A stretch of 64,000 bases of DNA from Streptomyces sp. DHE7-1 (GTDB lineage Bacteria; Actinomycetota; Actinomycetes; Streptomycetales; Streptomycetaceae): NCBI GenBank assembly GCA_016432725.1, contig JACJDG010000003.1, positions 4,154,001-4,218,000 on the forward strand, given 5' to 3'. The notes below the pieces were generated by a model. It saw only the letters and a program-made list of their open reading frames with translations, had not been told where the DNA came from and ran no database searches. Position numbers and translations under genes: made by a program. This document shows, piece by piece, positions 53,136 through 61,287 of this stretch. Numbering within the stretch: the stretch's first letter is position 1; each line of letters begins with the position of its first letter.

Positions 53136-54413
53136 GTGGGGCGGAAGATGGCCGCCACCCAGAGGATCGCCGTGGGCGCCATGGTCGCCGCGGCCTGTAC
53201 CGCGTCGCTGGCCGGTTGCTCGTCCGGCGGCGACGGCCCGAAGGAAGGAGCGTCCGGCCCGCGACAGGGGGCGCCGGCGCCCAACAGCGTGCTCCGTCTG
53301 ATCGGCGACGGATCCACCGCGTACACCGGCGGGCAGCCGCACCTGCCCGTCCCCGAGCGGCTCAAGCCCGGTCAGAAACCTCCTCAGTTCGTGGTGTTCT
53401 CCTGGGACGGCGCGGGGGAGGACAGCCAGAAGCTGTTCTCCCACTTCCGCAAGGTCTCCAAGGAGAACAACGCGACGATGACGTACTTCCTCAGCGGTGT
53501 GTACCTGCTGCCGGAGGAGAAGCGCGACCTCTACCGACCGCCGCAACACGCCCCGGGCAGCTCGGAGATCGGCTTCAACGACGCGCAGGGCATCTCCGAC
53601 ACCCTCAAGCAGGTGCGGCTGGCCTGGCTCGAGGGCAACGAGATCGGCACCCACTTCAACGGCCACTTCTGCGGTCCCGACGGCGGCGTCGGCGAGTGGT
53701 CGGTGAACGAGTGGAAGAGCGAGATCGCCCAGGCCAAGCAGTTCGTGAAGAACTGGCGGACCAACACCGGCATGACGAAGGCCGCCCCCCTGCCCTTCGA
53801 CTACGACAAGGAGCTGATCGGCGCCCGGACCCCTTGCCTGGAGGGGCAGAAGACCTTCCGGAAGGCGGCCCACCAACTGGGCTTCCGCTACGACTCCAGC
53901 GGAGTCGACGACCAGGTGTGGCCCGAGAAGAAGGACGGCCTGTGGGACCTGTCGATGCAGCTGGTCCCCTTCCCCGGCCACACCTACGAGCAGTTGACCA
54001 TGGACTACAACTTCATGGTCAACCAGTCCGGCACGCAGACCCAGGGCGACCCCGACATGTACGACCACTGGGGCGACCAGATGCGTGACGGCCTGCTCAA
54101 GGGCTTCTACCGGGCCTACGACGGCAACCGCGCGCCGATGATCATCGGCAACCACTTCGAGTCGTGGAACGGCGGCACCTACATGCGTGCCATCGACGAG
54201 GTGGTGAAGGAGGTCTGCAACAAGCCCGAGGTGCGCTGTGTCTCCTTCCACCAGCTCGCCGACTGGCTGGACGCGCAGGACCCGCAGACGCTGGCCAAGC
54301 TGCGCACCCTGAAGGTGGGCGAGGCGCCGCGGCAGGGCTGGGCCTCCCTGATGTCCGGGCGCCCGGCCCCGGCGCCCAAGGGTGTCCCCGGGGCGCCGGC
54401 GGTCAGGCAGTAG
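53136..54413 (+). CDS. Lipoprotein with polysaccharide-deacetylase-like fold
   Basis: 425 residues from GTG 53136. A signal peptide ends in the lipobox LAGC (Cys28). The mature part starts with a Gly/Pro linker, then VVFSWDGAGEDS, TYFLSGVYLL, WLEGNEIGTHFNGHFCG and RTPCLEGQKTFRKAAHQLGF: the order of NodB motifs (SxDGxG; HxxxH-like GTHFNGH; Rxx). Such proteins deacetylate cell-wall or capsule sugars, or only bind them. The Asp/His positions look intact, but the HSxxH motif is altered, so activity is unproven. It is lipid-anchored at the outer face of the membrane. Confidence 0.8.
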   Translation: MGRKMAATQRIAVGAMVAAACTASLAGCSSGGDGPKEGASGPRQGAPAPNSVLRLIGDGSTAYTGGQPHLPVPERLKPGQKPPQFVVFSWDGAGEDSQKLFSHFRKVSKENNATMTYFLSGVYLLPEEKRDLYRPPQHAPGSSEIGFNDAQGISDTLKQVRLAWLEGNEIGTHFNGHFCGPDGGVGEWSVNEWKSEIAQAKQFVKNWRTNTGMTKAAPLPFDYDKELIGARTPCLEGQKTFRKAAHQLGFRYDSSGVDDQVWPEKKDGLWDLSMQLVPFPGHTYEQLTMDYNFMVNQSGTQTQGDPDMYDHWGDQMRDGLLKGFYRAYDGNRAPMIIGNHFESWNGGTYMRAIDEVVKEVCNKPEVRCVSFHQLADWLDAQDPQTLAKLRTLKVGEAPRQGWASLMSGRPAPAPKGVPGAPAVRQ

Positions 54414-54416
54414 GCG

Positions 54417-55397
54417 TCATACCGGAGCCGCGAGGCCCTCACCGAGCACGAACCCGGGGTCGACCTGCGCCGCCAGGTCGGCCCCGGTGCGCTCGTTGCC
54501 CCAGGCCTCCGCGTTCCGCAGGTGGAAGTGGACCATCTGGCGCGTGTACCGCTCCCAGTCGCGCAGTTCGTACGTGGCGTCGGCGGCGGCCCGGAGGGCC
54601 TGCAGGGAGCGGACGTTGGCCTCCTCCAGGAGGCCGAACCTCGGCGGGCGGCCCTTCTCCATGGCGCGCACCCAGTCCGAGTGCCCGACCGTCACCAGCA
54701 GGTCCTCACCGGCCTCCGCGCGGAGGAAGTCGATGTCGTCCTGCCCCTGGACCTTGTTGCCGACGACCTTGAGGGCCACGCCGAAGTCGCGGGCGTACTC
54801 CTTGTACTGGCGGTAGACGGAGACCCCCTTCCGGGTCGGCTCGGCGACGAGGAACGTCATGTCGAACCGGGTGAACAGGCCGGAGGCGAAGGAGTCCGAA
54901 CCCGCCGTCATGTCGACCACGACGTACTCGTCGGGGCCGTCGACGAGGTGGTTCAGGAACAGCTCCACCGCTCCCGTCTTGGAGTGGTAGCAGGCGACCC
55001 CCAGGTCGGCGTCCGTGAAGGGGCCGGTGACCATCAGACGAACGGCGCCGCCGTCGAGTTCCACCGGGCGCGCACAGGCGTCGTACACCGCGTTCGGCTC
55101 CCGCACCCGCACCAGCCGCGAGCCCTCACCCGGCGGGGTCGTCTTGATCATCGTCGCGGCGGAGGCGATGCGCGGGTTGCGGCCGCGCAGATGGTCCTTG
55201 ATCAGCGACAGCCGCTCGCCCATGGCGGGCAGCGCGGCGGCCTGGGCCTCGTCGAGGCCGAGAGCCGGGCCGAGGTGCTGGTTGATGTCGGCGTCGATGG
55301 CCAGCACCGGGGCGCCGGCGGCCACGAGGTGACGGATGAAGAGGGAGGAGAGCGTGGTCTTGCCGCTGCCGCCCTTCCCGACGAAAGCAATTTTCAT
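54417..55397 (-). CDS. CooC/MinD-like ATP-binding protein
   Basis: 326 residues from ATG 55397. The deviant Walker A FVGKGGSGKTTLSSLF (7-15) opens the protein, AIDADINQHLG is the switch I region, and EYVVVDMTAGSDSFASGLF is the Walker B/switch II. CooC proteins insert nickel into CO dehydrogenase. No CODH gene is near, so a maturation or partition role of another kind is likely. The gene is divergent from the Fic-like gene, with only 100 bp between the starts. Confidence 0.85.
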   Translation of the reverse strand: MKIAFVGKGGSGKTTLSSLFIRHLVAAGAPVLAIDADINQHLGPALGLDEAQAAALPAMGERLSLIKDHLRGRNPRIASAATMIKTTPPGEGSRLVRVREPNAVYDACARPVELDGGAVRLMVTGPFTDADLGVACYHSKTGAVELFLNHLVDGPDEYVVVDMTAGSDSFASGLFTRFDMTFLVAEPTRKGVSVYRQYKEYARDFGVALKVVGNKVQGQDDIDFLRAEAGEDLLVTVGHSDWVRAMEKGRPPRFGLLEEANVRSLQALRAAADATYELRDWERYTRQMVHFHLRNAEAWGNERTGADLAAQVDPGFVLGEGLAAPV

Positions 55398-55488
55398 GTT
55401 CACCAACAGTAGTGAACCGGTAGCTTTAAGTGTCTGGCGGAGTGAAGAAGACCACTCCTTCGTGGGGCGGGGCGGCGGGGTGCGTAAT

Positions 55489-55508
55489 GTCGTACTCATG
55501 AGTACGAC
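55489..55508. promoter_or_regulatory. Perfect 20-bp palindrome over a start codon
   Basis: GTCGTACTCATGAGTACGAC is its own reverse complement; the ATG of the 55498 gene is at its centre. TAATGT (55485-55490) partly overlaps it and would be the -10 box of a leaderless transcript. A protein bound here would block both transcription and start-codon access. Confidence 0.6.
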
Positions 55509-56322
55509 AGGCGCGACCGCCGATCCGCTCGCGACCCTGGGCTCCCTGCCCGGAGTGGCCGAATCCGTGGAGTCCGTGCGCAAGGCGGTGGACCGGGTCT
55601 ACGGGCACCGGGTCATGCGTCGCCGCAGCAACGAGATCACCTCCGAGGCCGCCCTGCGCGGGGCGCGCGGCTCGGCCGCGTTGTCCGGCGCCGACTGGGC
55701 CCTGGAGGAGGTGCGGCGGCGAAGCGACTTCAGCGCCGACGCCGAGTCCATGGTCATGGGCGCCGCGCTCAGGCTGACGGCCGAGGCGGGTCAGCTGCTG
55801 TCCATCTGGCGGCAGTCGCCCCTGCGGGTGCTGGCCCGGCTGCATCTGGTGGCCGCCGCGACCCAGGGCGACGAGGTCGGACGTCCGCGCCGGGCGGGCG
55901 AGCCGGTCGACGAGCCGCTGCTCGAGCTGCCGCTGCCGGACGCCCGGGAGGTGTCGGGCCGGCTGGAGGGCCTGGCGGATCTGATCATCGCCGGCTCCTC
56001 CGCGCCGGCGCTGGTCACCGCCGCGGTGGTGCACGGCGAACTGCTCGCGCTGCGCCCCTTCGCCTCGCACAACGGCCTGGTCGCGCGCACGGCCGAGCGG
56101 ATCGTCCTGATCGGCAGCGGACTCGACCCCAAGGCGGTCTGCCCGGCCGAGGTGGGTCACGCCGAGCTGGGCCGTGCCGCCTACCTGGCCGCGCTCGACG
56201 GGTACGTCTCCGGCACTCCCGAGGGCATGGCGGCATGGATTGCCCACTGCGGCCGTGCGGTCGAGCTCGGGGTGCGCGAGTCCACCGCGGTCTGCGAGGC
56301 GCTGCAGCGCGGGGCCGCCTGA
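55498..56322 (+). CDS. Fic/Doc-like protein with a degenerate active site
   Basis: 274 residues from ATG 55498. The helical body and the segment VVHGELLALRPFASHNGLVA look like a Fic core, where HPFxxGNGR would be expected; here His is Arg, GN is HN and the terminal Arg is displaced (RPFASHNGLVAR). Fic enzymes attach AMP to proteins; this one is probably inactive or altered. It is conserved in streptomycetes at this place (SCO3559 by memory). Transcription is probably leaderless from a promoter inside the 20-bp palindrome. Confidence 0.65.
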   Translation: MSTTGATADPLATLGSLPGVAESVESVRKAVDRVYGHRVMRRRSNEITSEAALRGARGSAALSGADWALEEVRRRSDFSADAESMVMGAALRLTAEAGQLLSIWRQSPLRVLARLHLVAAATQGDEVGRPRRAGEPVDEPLLELPLPDAREVSGRLEGLADLIIAGSSAPALVTAAVVHGELLALRPFASHNGLVARTAERIVLIGSGLDPKAVCPAEVGHAELGRAAYLAALDGYVSGTPEGMAAWIAHCGRAVELGVRESTAVCEALQRGAA

Positions 56323-56347
56323 GCCCACGTACGGGGGCGCATGCGAA

Positions 56348-56367
56348 AGGCCCCCTGGAAGGGGCCT
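56348..56367. terminator. Hairpin after the Fic-like gene
   Basis: AGGCCCC-CTGGAA-GGGGCCT, 25 bases past the stop. A second hairpin, GCGGCGG...ACGA-TTTC-TCGT...CCGCCGC, follows at 56378-56405. Confidence 0.55.
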
Positions 56368-56419
56368 GGACAGGGTTGCGGCGGCACGATTTCTCGTACC
56401 GCCGCTGGCATGCTCACCG

Positions 56420-56592
56420 GGTTACCAAGCGTCCTCGATATGTGCCCATCAGGTCGGGGACTTTGCCCGTCACCTGGTGCGGCTGGCCCGTAATCGACGG
56501 GTCGACGTCGCGTGGGTGCCTGGTGTTCATGCGGGGTCCGTGGGGCCATGTGCGTAGTAGTAGATGATCCTCACGGATGTCCTGTGGTCTCG
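56420..56592 (+). ncRNA. ssrS: Candidate 6S RNA
   Basis: The 374-bp gap between two convergent genes folds by hand into one long imperfect hairpin: outer ACCA/TGGT and GTCC/GGAT, then GCCC/GGGC and GGAC/GTCC, an asymmetric central bubble (9 against 17 nt), and an apical stem GCGGC/GTCGC with CCCGT-AATCG-ACGGG. A rod with a central bubble is the 6S shape. Several G-U pairs work only on the plus strand. CATGCT (56409-56414) could be the -10 box. By memory, S. coelicolor 6S RNA (scr3559) lies at this locus. Ends are approximate. Confidence 0.45.
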
Positions 56593-56696
56593 CGGGCCTG
56601 ACACCTTTGTACTGCACCCCCGGAGCAAGCGGAACCCCTGTCCGCACATCTTTACTTTCAGGTTCAAACGGTGTGAATCGGTCAGGCCCGAACGGG

Positions 56697-57533
56697 TCAG
56701 GAGGCGGTGATGCCCCGGCGCCGGCTCGCGTACCAGACGAGGCCCGCGGTGGCCGCCGCCGCTCCTACGGCCGCCGCCGCCACGAGGGCCGGACGCGGCG
56801 GAACGGAGAATCCGGGCAGCCGCTGCTTGAGCCGGACCGGCCGGGCGAACTCCATGACCGGCCACCCGCGGGCGACCGCCTCGCGGCGCAGTGCGCGGTC
56901 CGGGTTCACGGCGTGCGGGTGTCCGACCGCCTGCAGCATCGGCAGGTCGGTCGCCGAGTCGCTGTAGGCGTAGCAGCGGTCCAGGTCGTACCCCTCGGAC
57001 ACGGCCAGCTCCCGGACGGCCTCGGCCTTGGTCGGCCCGTAGGCGTAGTACTCCACCTCCCCGGTGAAGCAGCCGTCGTCGCCGACCACCATGCGCGTGG
57101 CCACCACGCGGTCGGCGCCCAGCAGCTCGCCGATCGGCTCGACCACCTCGGCGCCCGAGGTGGACACGATCACCACGTCGCGTCCGGCCGTGTGGTGCTT
57201 CTCGATGAGGGAGGCGGCCTCGTCGTAGATGATCGGGTCGATCAGGTCGTGCAGGGTCTCGGCGACGATCTCCTTCACCTGCTGGACGTTCCAGCCCCGG
57301 CACATCGCCGACAGGTACTGGCGCATCCGTTCCATCTGGTCGTGGTCGAGACCGCCGGCCAGGAAGACGAACTGGGCATAGGCGGTTCGCAGCGCGGCCC
57401 TGCGGTTGATCAGTCCACCCTGGTAGAAGGACTTGCTGAAGGTGAGCGTGCTCGACTTCGCAATGACCGTCTTGTCCAGGTCAAAGAAGGCTGCTGCGCG
57501 GGGCAAGGAGTGGTTTTCCACGCCCCTGAGCAT
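56697..57533 (-). CDS. HAD-IB family phosphatase with C-terminal membrane anchor
   Basis: 278 residues. Motif I is AAFFDLDKTVI (DxDxT form), motif II VIVSTSGAE and motif III YAYSDSATDLPML, as in SerB-like HAD-IB hydrolases. A C-terminal helix (PALVAAAAVGAAAATAGLVWYA) with a basic end anchors it to the membrane. From memory this is the homologue of SCO3558, annotated as linked to morphological differentiation, and of the M. tuberculosis gene next to ssd. It is divergent from the 6C RNA. Confidence 0.9.
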   Translation of the reverse strand: MLRGVENHSLPRAAAFFDLDKTVIAKSSTLTFSKSFYQGGLINRRAALRTAYAQFVFLAGGLDHDQMERMRQYLSAMCRGWNVQQVKEIVAETLHDLIDPIIYDEAASLIEKHHTAGRDVVIVSTSGAEVVEPIGELLGADRVVATRMVVGDDGCFTGEVEYYAYGPTKAEAVRELAVSEGYDLDRCYAYSDSATDLPMLQAVGHPHAVNPDRALRREAVARGWPVMEFARPVRLKQRLPGFSVPPRPALVAAAAVGAAAATAGLVWYASRRRGITAS

Positions 57534-57559
57534 AGGCGCCCACCATTCGGCGTAAGGTG

Positions 57560-57702
57560 TGGCGCGTGGGTTTGCCTGAGAAGGCTCTCGGGTACACCAT
57601 GGAAGTCACGGATCGTTCGCGACCGTGCTAACCCGGCCCGACTCCTCCCCCCCGAGTCGGCCGTGGGGACGACCCCCGCTCTCCCCCCGGCGGGGGTCGT
57701 CG
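57560..57702 (+). ncRNA. 6C RNA
   Basis: Two stem-loops with poly-C loops define the 6C motif: CCGACTC-(CTCCCCCCC)-GAGTCGG at 57638-57660 and GACGACCCCCGC-(TCTCCCCCCG)-GCGGGGGTCGTC at 57668-57701. The second stem, with GGTTTT shortly after, also serves as terminator. TAAGGT (57552-57557) is a likely -10 box, putting the 5' end near 57563. The position between the HAD gene and ssd is the same as for the mycobacterial homologue B11/6C. In S. coelicolor expression rises during sporulation. The 5' end is approximate. Confidence 0.85.
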
Positions 57703-58110
57703 CATGTCCGGATGGGTTTTCTCCCTCTTTCAACATGTCTCGCGACCGGTCGCGCGCAGCGCCGACCGGACTTCGGCGCGCCCGTAACTCGTCACGGAAA
57801 GTAATCGTCGCGCTGCTCTGTGGAGGCCATGGAGAGGTCGCCGCAGAGGTCACCGGTATGGGTGACGGCGATATTCACAGGGCCTGAGTTGTCCACGGTT
57901 TTCGACCAAGATCCACACGATTTTCCGGATCGCCGCATCGTGATTCCCACGCGCTCCGACGACGGCGAGTTCATGGCCGGTTCCGATTGCCGGAGTGCCT
58001 ATGGCCGGTTTCTGGCGCCCCGCAAAGAGCGCCGCTCGCCGGTTCTTCACATCTTTGGGAATCGCGGGGCCGCGGAGGCCGCGCGGAAGACATGGGAAGG
58101 GGAAGCACAC
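57703..58110. other. Leader region of the ssd-tad operon
   Basis: About 400 bp without a supported gene. It contains TTGTCCACG (57889-57897), eight of nine bases of the DnaA box, and A/T-richer sequence to 57960 suited to a promoter. AAGGGGAAG (58097-58105) is the ribosome-binding site of the next gene. Open frames from 57820 run into ssd but have no convincing N-terminal family similarity. Confidence 0.45.
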
Positions 58111-59217
58111 GTGACCGGAACCGTCGCCCACGACCCGTCACCGGCCACCGGAGATCTGCCGGGACGGCCGCTCATCGTCACCGAGGACGCCGATCTCCTG
58201 GACGATCTGCTGCGCCTGTGCGCGGCCGCGGGCGCCACGCCCGAGGTCCATCACGGGGTGCCGGATCACGGCGGGGGCTGGGAAGCGGCCCCCCTCGTCC
58301 TGGTCGGCGACGACGCGGCCCGCCGTCTGCGCGGAGCGGCGCGCCGGCGCGGAGTGGTGCTGGTCGGCCGCGACCAGGACGACTCCGGGGTGTGGAGAAG
58401 GGCCGTGCAGATCGGCGCCGACCACGTCCTGATGCTGCCCGACGGGGAGCAGTGGCTGGTCGACCGTATCGCCGACGTCGCCGAGGGAGTCGGCCGCCCG
58501 GCCCTGACCGTCGGGGTCGTCGGGGGCCGAGGCGGGGCCGGAGCGTCCACCCTGGCCTGCGCCCTCGCAGTCACCTCCGCCCGCGAGGGGCTGCGCACCC
58601 TCCTCGTCGACGCCGATCCACTGGGCGGCGGACTCGACGTGCTCCTCGGCGGGGAGAGCGCCGAGGGGCTGCGCTGGCCCGCCTTCGCCGCCTCCCGGGG
58701 CCGGGTCGGCGGCGGCGCGCTGGAGGAGTCGCTGCCCCGGTTGCACTCGCTGCGCGTGCTGAGCTGGGACCGCGGCGACTGCGTGGCCGTCCCGGCCCAG
58801 GCCGTCCGCGCGGTGCTCGCCGCAGGCCGGCGGCGCGGCGGCACGGTCGTCGTCGACCTTCCACGCCGCCTCGACGACGGGGTCGCCGAAGCCCTCGCCC
58901 AGCTCGACCTGGCGCTGCTCGTCGTCCCGGCCGAACTGCGGGCGGTCGCGGCCGCCGGCCGGGTCGCCTCGGCGCTCGGCATGGTCGTACGCGACCTGCG
59001 CGTGGCGGTGCGCGGGCCGTACGCGCCCGGCCTCGACGACCGTGAGGTCGCCCGGCTGCTCGGCCTGCCCCTGGCCGGCGAGGTGCCCGTCGAACCGGCC
59101 CTGCAGCGCGCGCACGGCACCACCAAGCCGCCCGGCGCGTCCGGCCGCGGCCCGCTGGCCCGCTTCTGCACCACCTTCTGGGCGCAGGCGCTGGCCGAGA
59201 CGGGAGGCCCCCGATGA
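58111..59217 (+). CDS. ssd: Septum-site-determining/TadZ-like protein Ssd
   Basis: 368 residues from GTG 58111, chosen for its ribosome-binding site and family length. Residues about 1-120 form a receiver-like N-terminal domain (PLIVTEDADLLDDLLRLC); the MinD/ParA-like domain follows. Its P-loop is GVVGGRGGAGASTLAC, where the essential Lys is replaced, and the deviant Asp motif is LLVDADPLGGGLDVLL. Mycobacterial Ssd affects septation, and TadZ proteins position pilus machines at the cell pole. First gene of the tad operon, overlapping tadA by 4 bp. Confidence 0.88.
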   Translation: MTGTVAHDPSPATGDLPGRPLIVTEDADLLDDLLRLCAAAGATPEVHHGVPDHGGGWEAAPLVLVGDDAARRLRGAARRRGVVLVGRDQDDSGVWRRAVQIGADHVLMLPDGEQWLVDRIADVAEGVGRPALTVGVVGGRGGAGASTLACALAVTSAREGLRTLLVDADPLGGGLDVLLGGESAEGLRWPAFAASRGRVGGGALEESLPRLHSLRVLSWDRGDCVAVPAQAVRAVLAAGRRRGGTVVVDLPRRLDDGVAEALAQLDLALLVVPAELRAVAAAGRVASALGMVVRDLRVAVRGPYAPGLDDREVARLLGLPLAGEVPVEPALQRAHGTTKPPGASGRGPLARFCTTFWAQALAETGGPR

Positions 59218-60434
59218 CACTGCCCGGACTCGACCGCGCCGACGCCACGGCACTGCTGGACGGGGTCCGCCGCCGGCTGGCCGAGAGCGGTGCCGAACCG
59301 ACTCCGGCGCGCGTCGCCCAGGCGCTGCGCGACCAGGGCCGGGTCCTCGGTGACGCCGAGGTGCTCGGTGCGGCCGAGCACCTCCGGTCGGAACTCGTCG
59401 GCTCCGGCCCGCTGGAGCCGCTGCTCGCCGATCCGAGCGTCACCGACGTCCTGGTGTCCGCCCCCGACCGGGTGTGGGTGGACCGCGGCGGCGGCCTGGA
59501 ACTGACCCCGGTGGCCTTCCCGGACGCGGCGGCCGTACGGCGTCTCGCGCAGCGGCTGGCGGCCGTCGCCGGACGCCGGCTGGACGACGCCCGGCCCTGG
59601 GCCGACGCCCGGCTGCCCGACGGGACCCGGCTGCACGCGGTGCTGCCCCCGGTGGCCGTCGGCTGCACCTGCCTGTCCCTGCGTGTCGTGCGGCGCCGGG
59701 CGTTCACGCTGGGAGAACTCGTCGAGGCGGGCACCGTGCCGCCCGGCGGCGACCGGATCCTGCGGGCGCTGCTCGCCGCCCGGCTGTCCTTCCTCGTCAG
59801 CGGTGGTACCGGCAGCGGCAAGACGACCCTGCTGAGCGCGCTGCTCGGCCTGGTCGAACCCGGTGAACGGATCGTGCTCGCCGAGGACTCGGCGGAGCTG
59901 GGACCGGACCACCCGCACGTGGTCCGGCTGGAGACCCGGCCGGCCAACCAGGAGGGTGCCGGCCTCGTGACCCTGGAGGACCTCGTCCGTCAGGCGCTGC
60001 GGATGCGGCCCGACCGGCTGGTCATCGGCGAGGTGCGGGGCCCCGAGGTGGTGCACCTGCTGGCCGCGCTCAACACCGGCCACGAAGGCTGCGGGACCGT
60101 GCACGCCAACGCCGCGGCCGACGTGCCCGCCCGCCTGGAGGCGCTCGGCACGGCGGCGGGGCTCGACCGGGCGGCCCTGCACAGCCAGTTGGCGGCCGCG
60201 CTGTCGGTGGTGCTCCACCTCGTACGGGACCGGTCCGGGCGGCGCCGGATCGCCGAGGTGCACGTGCTGGAGCGGGACGACTCGGGGCTGGTGCGGACCG
60301 TACCGGCGCTGCGCTGGGGCGTGCGGGCCTTCACCCGGGAGCGGGGCTGGGAGCGGCTGCGGGAGCTGCTGAGCGGAGGGACCTGGAGCGAGCGGGACGA
60401 GCGGGACGAGAGGAGCGAGGGAAGTGAGCACTGA
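59214..60434 (+). CDS. tadA: TadA/CpaF-type secretion ATPase
   Basis: 406 residues. Walker A SGGTGSGKTTLLSALL, the Asp box IVLAEDSAELGP, Walker B DRLVIGEVRGPEVVHLL and the His box TGHEGCGTVHAN are all present, the full set for a type II/IV secretion ATPase. It powers assembly of Flp-type pili or a related secretion system at the membrane. The acidic Glu/Arg tail (SERDERDERSEGSEH) overlaps the start of tadB by 11 bp. Confidence 0.93.
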   Translation: MTLPGLDRADATALLDGVRRRLAESGAEPTPARVAQALRDQGRVLGDAEVLGAAEHLRSELVGSGPLEPLLADPSVTDVLVSAPDRVWVDRGGGLELTPVAFPDAAAVRRLAQRLAAVAGRRLDDARPWADARLPDGTRLHAVLPPVAVGCTCLSLRVVRRRAFTLGELVEAGTVPPGGDRILRALLAARLSFLVSGGTGSGKTTLLSALLGLVEPGERIVLAEDSAELGPDHPHVVRLETRPANQEGAGLVTLEDLVRQALRMRPDRLVIGEVRGPEVVHLLAALNTGHEGCGTVHANAAADVPARLEALGTAAGLDRAALHSQLAAALSVVLHLVRDRSGRRRIAEVHVLERDDSGLVRTVPALRWGVRAFTRERGWERLRELLSGGTWSERDERDERSEGSEH

Positions 60435-61287
60435 GGCGTCGGTGGGGGCGGCGGTGGTCTGCGCCGGGGTGGCGGCCTGGCTGCTGGCCGAGCGGCAGCA
60501 CGGGACGCGGCGCGCGAGGCTGCTGCTGGCCGGGGGTGCGGGAGTGGCGGCCGGCCCGCCCTCGTGGAATCGGGTGGTCGCTGAACTGCGGCGGCTGCAG
60601 CACAGGTCGCGACCCGAATGGTGGTCACTCGCGGCCGGGCTGCTGCTCGCGCTGCTGGGTTCATCGGTAATTCCGTTCGTCGCGGGGGCGGCCGGGGTCC
60701 CGGTGCTGCGCAGGATGCGGCTGGCCCGGATGGCCGGGCGGGCCAGGGAGCGGCGCGTGAACGCGGTGATCGGCCTGTGCGGGGCGCTGGCCGGGGAGGT
60801 GCGCGCGGGACGGCAGCCCGGTGAGGCACTGCTGCGGGCCGCCCGAGACTCCGGCGGGCTGGGAGAGGCGCAGGACGGCGTAGTCGCGGCCGCCCGGTTC
60901 GGCGGCGATGTGGCGGGCGCGCTGGCCGTCGCGGCCCGCCAGCCGGGCGCCGAGGGGCTGCTGGGTCTGGCCGCCTGCTGGCGGGTGGCCGTGGACCGGG
61001 GCGCGGGGCTGGCGGACGGCCTCGACCGGCTGGACGGAGCCCTGCGCGCCGAACGGGACCAACGGGCGGACCTGCGGGCCCAGCTGTCCGGGGCCCGGGC
61101 TACGGCGCTGCTGCTCGCCGCGCTGCCCGCCCTCGGGCTGCTGCTCGGCTCGGCCATGGGCGCCGATCCGCTGCGGGTGCTGCTGCACAGCGGGGCCGGA
61201 CTCGGCTGCCTGGTGGCGGGAGCGGTGTTCGAAGGCGCGGGGGTGTGGTGGGCGGGACGGATCGTACGGGGAGCTGAGGCGGTATGA
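60424..61287 (+). CDS. tadB: TadB-like type II/IV secretion inner-membrane protein
   Basis: 287 residues from GTG 60424. N-terminal helix, then a pair near 60-90 (SLAAGLLLALLGSSVIPFVA), the cytoplasmic T2SSF helix domain (GLCGALAGEVRAGRQPGEALL; ACWRVAVDRGAGLADGLDRL), and two C-terminal helices (ALLLAALPALGLLLGSAMGA). It forms the platform with TadC. It overlaps both neighbours. Confidence 0.88.
   Translation: MSTEASVGAAVVCAGVAAWLLAERQHGTRRARLLLAGGAGVAAGPPSWNRVVAELRRLQHRSRPEWWSLAAGLLLALLGSSVIPFVAGAAGVPVLRRMRLARMAGRARERRVNAVIGLCGALAGEVRAGRQPGEALLRAARDSGGLGEAQDGVVAAARFGGDVAGALAVAARQPGAEGLLGLAACWRVAVDRGAGLADGLDRLDGALRAERDQRADLRAQLSGARATALLLAALPALGLLLGSAMGADPLRVLLHSGAGLGCLVAGAVFEGAGVWWAGRIVRGAEAV

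Noticed and set aside
56414..56647. Short minus-strand frame in the 56.3-56.7 kb gap
   Set aside because: No codon bias or domain. The region is better explained as a structured RNA plus untranslated sequence.
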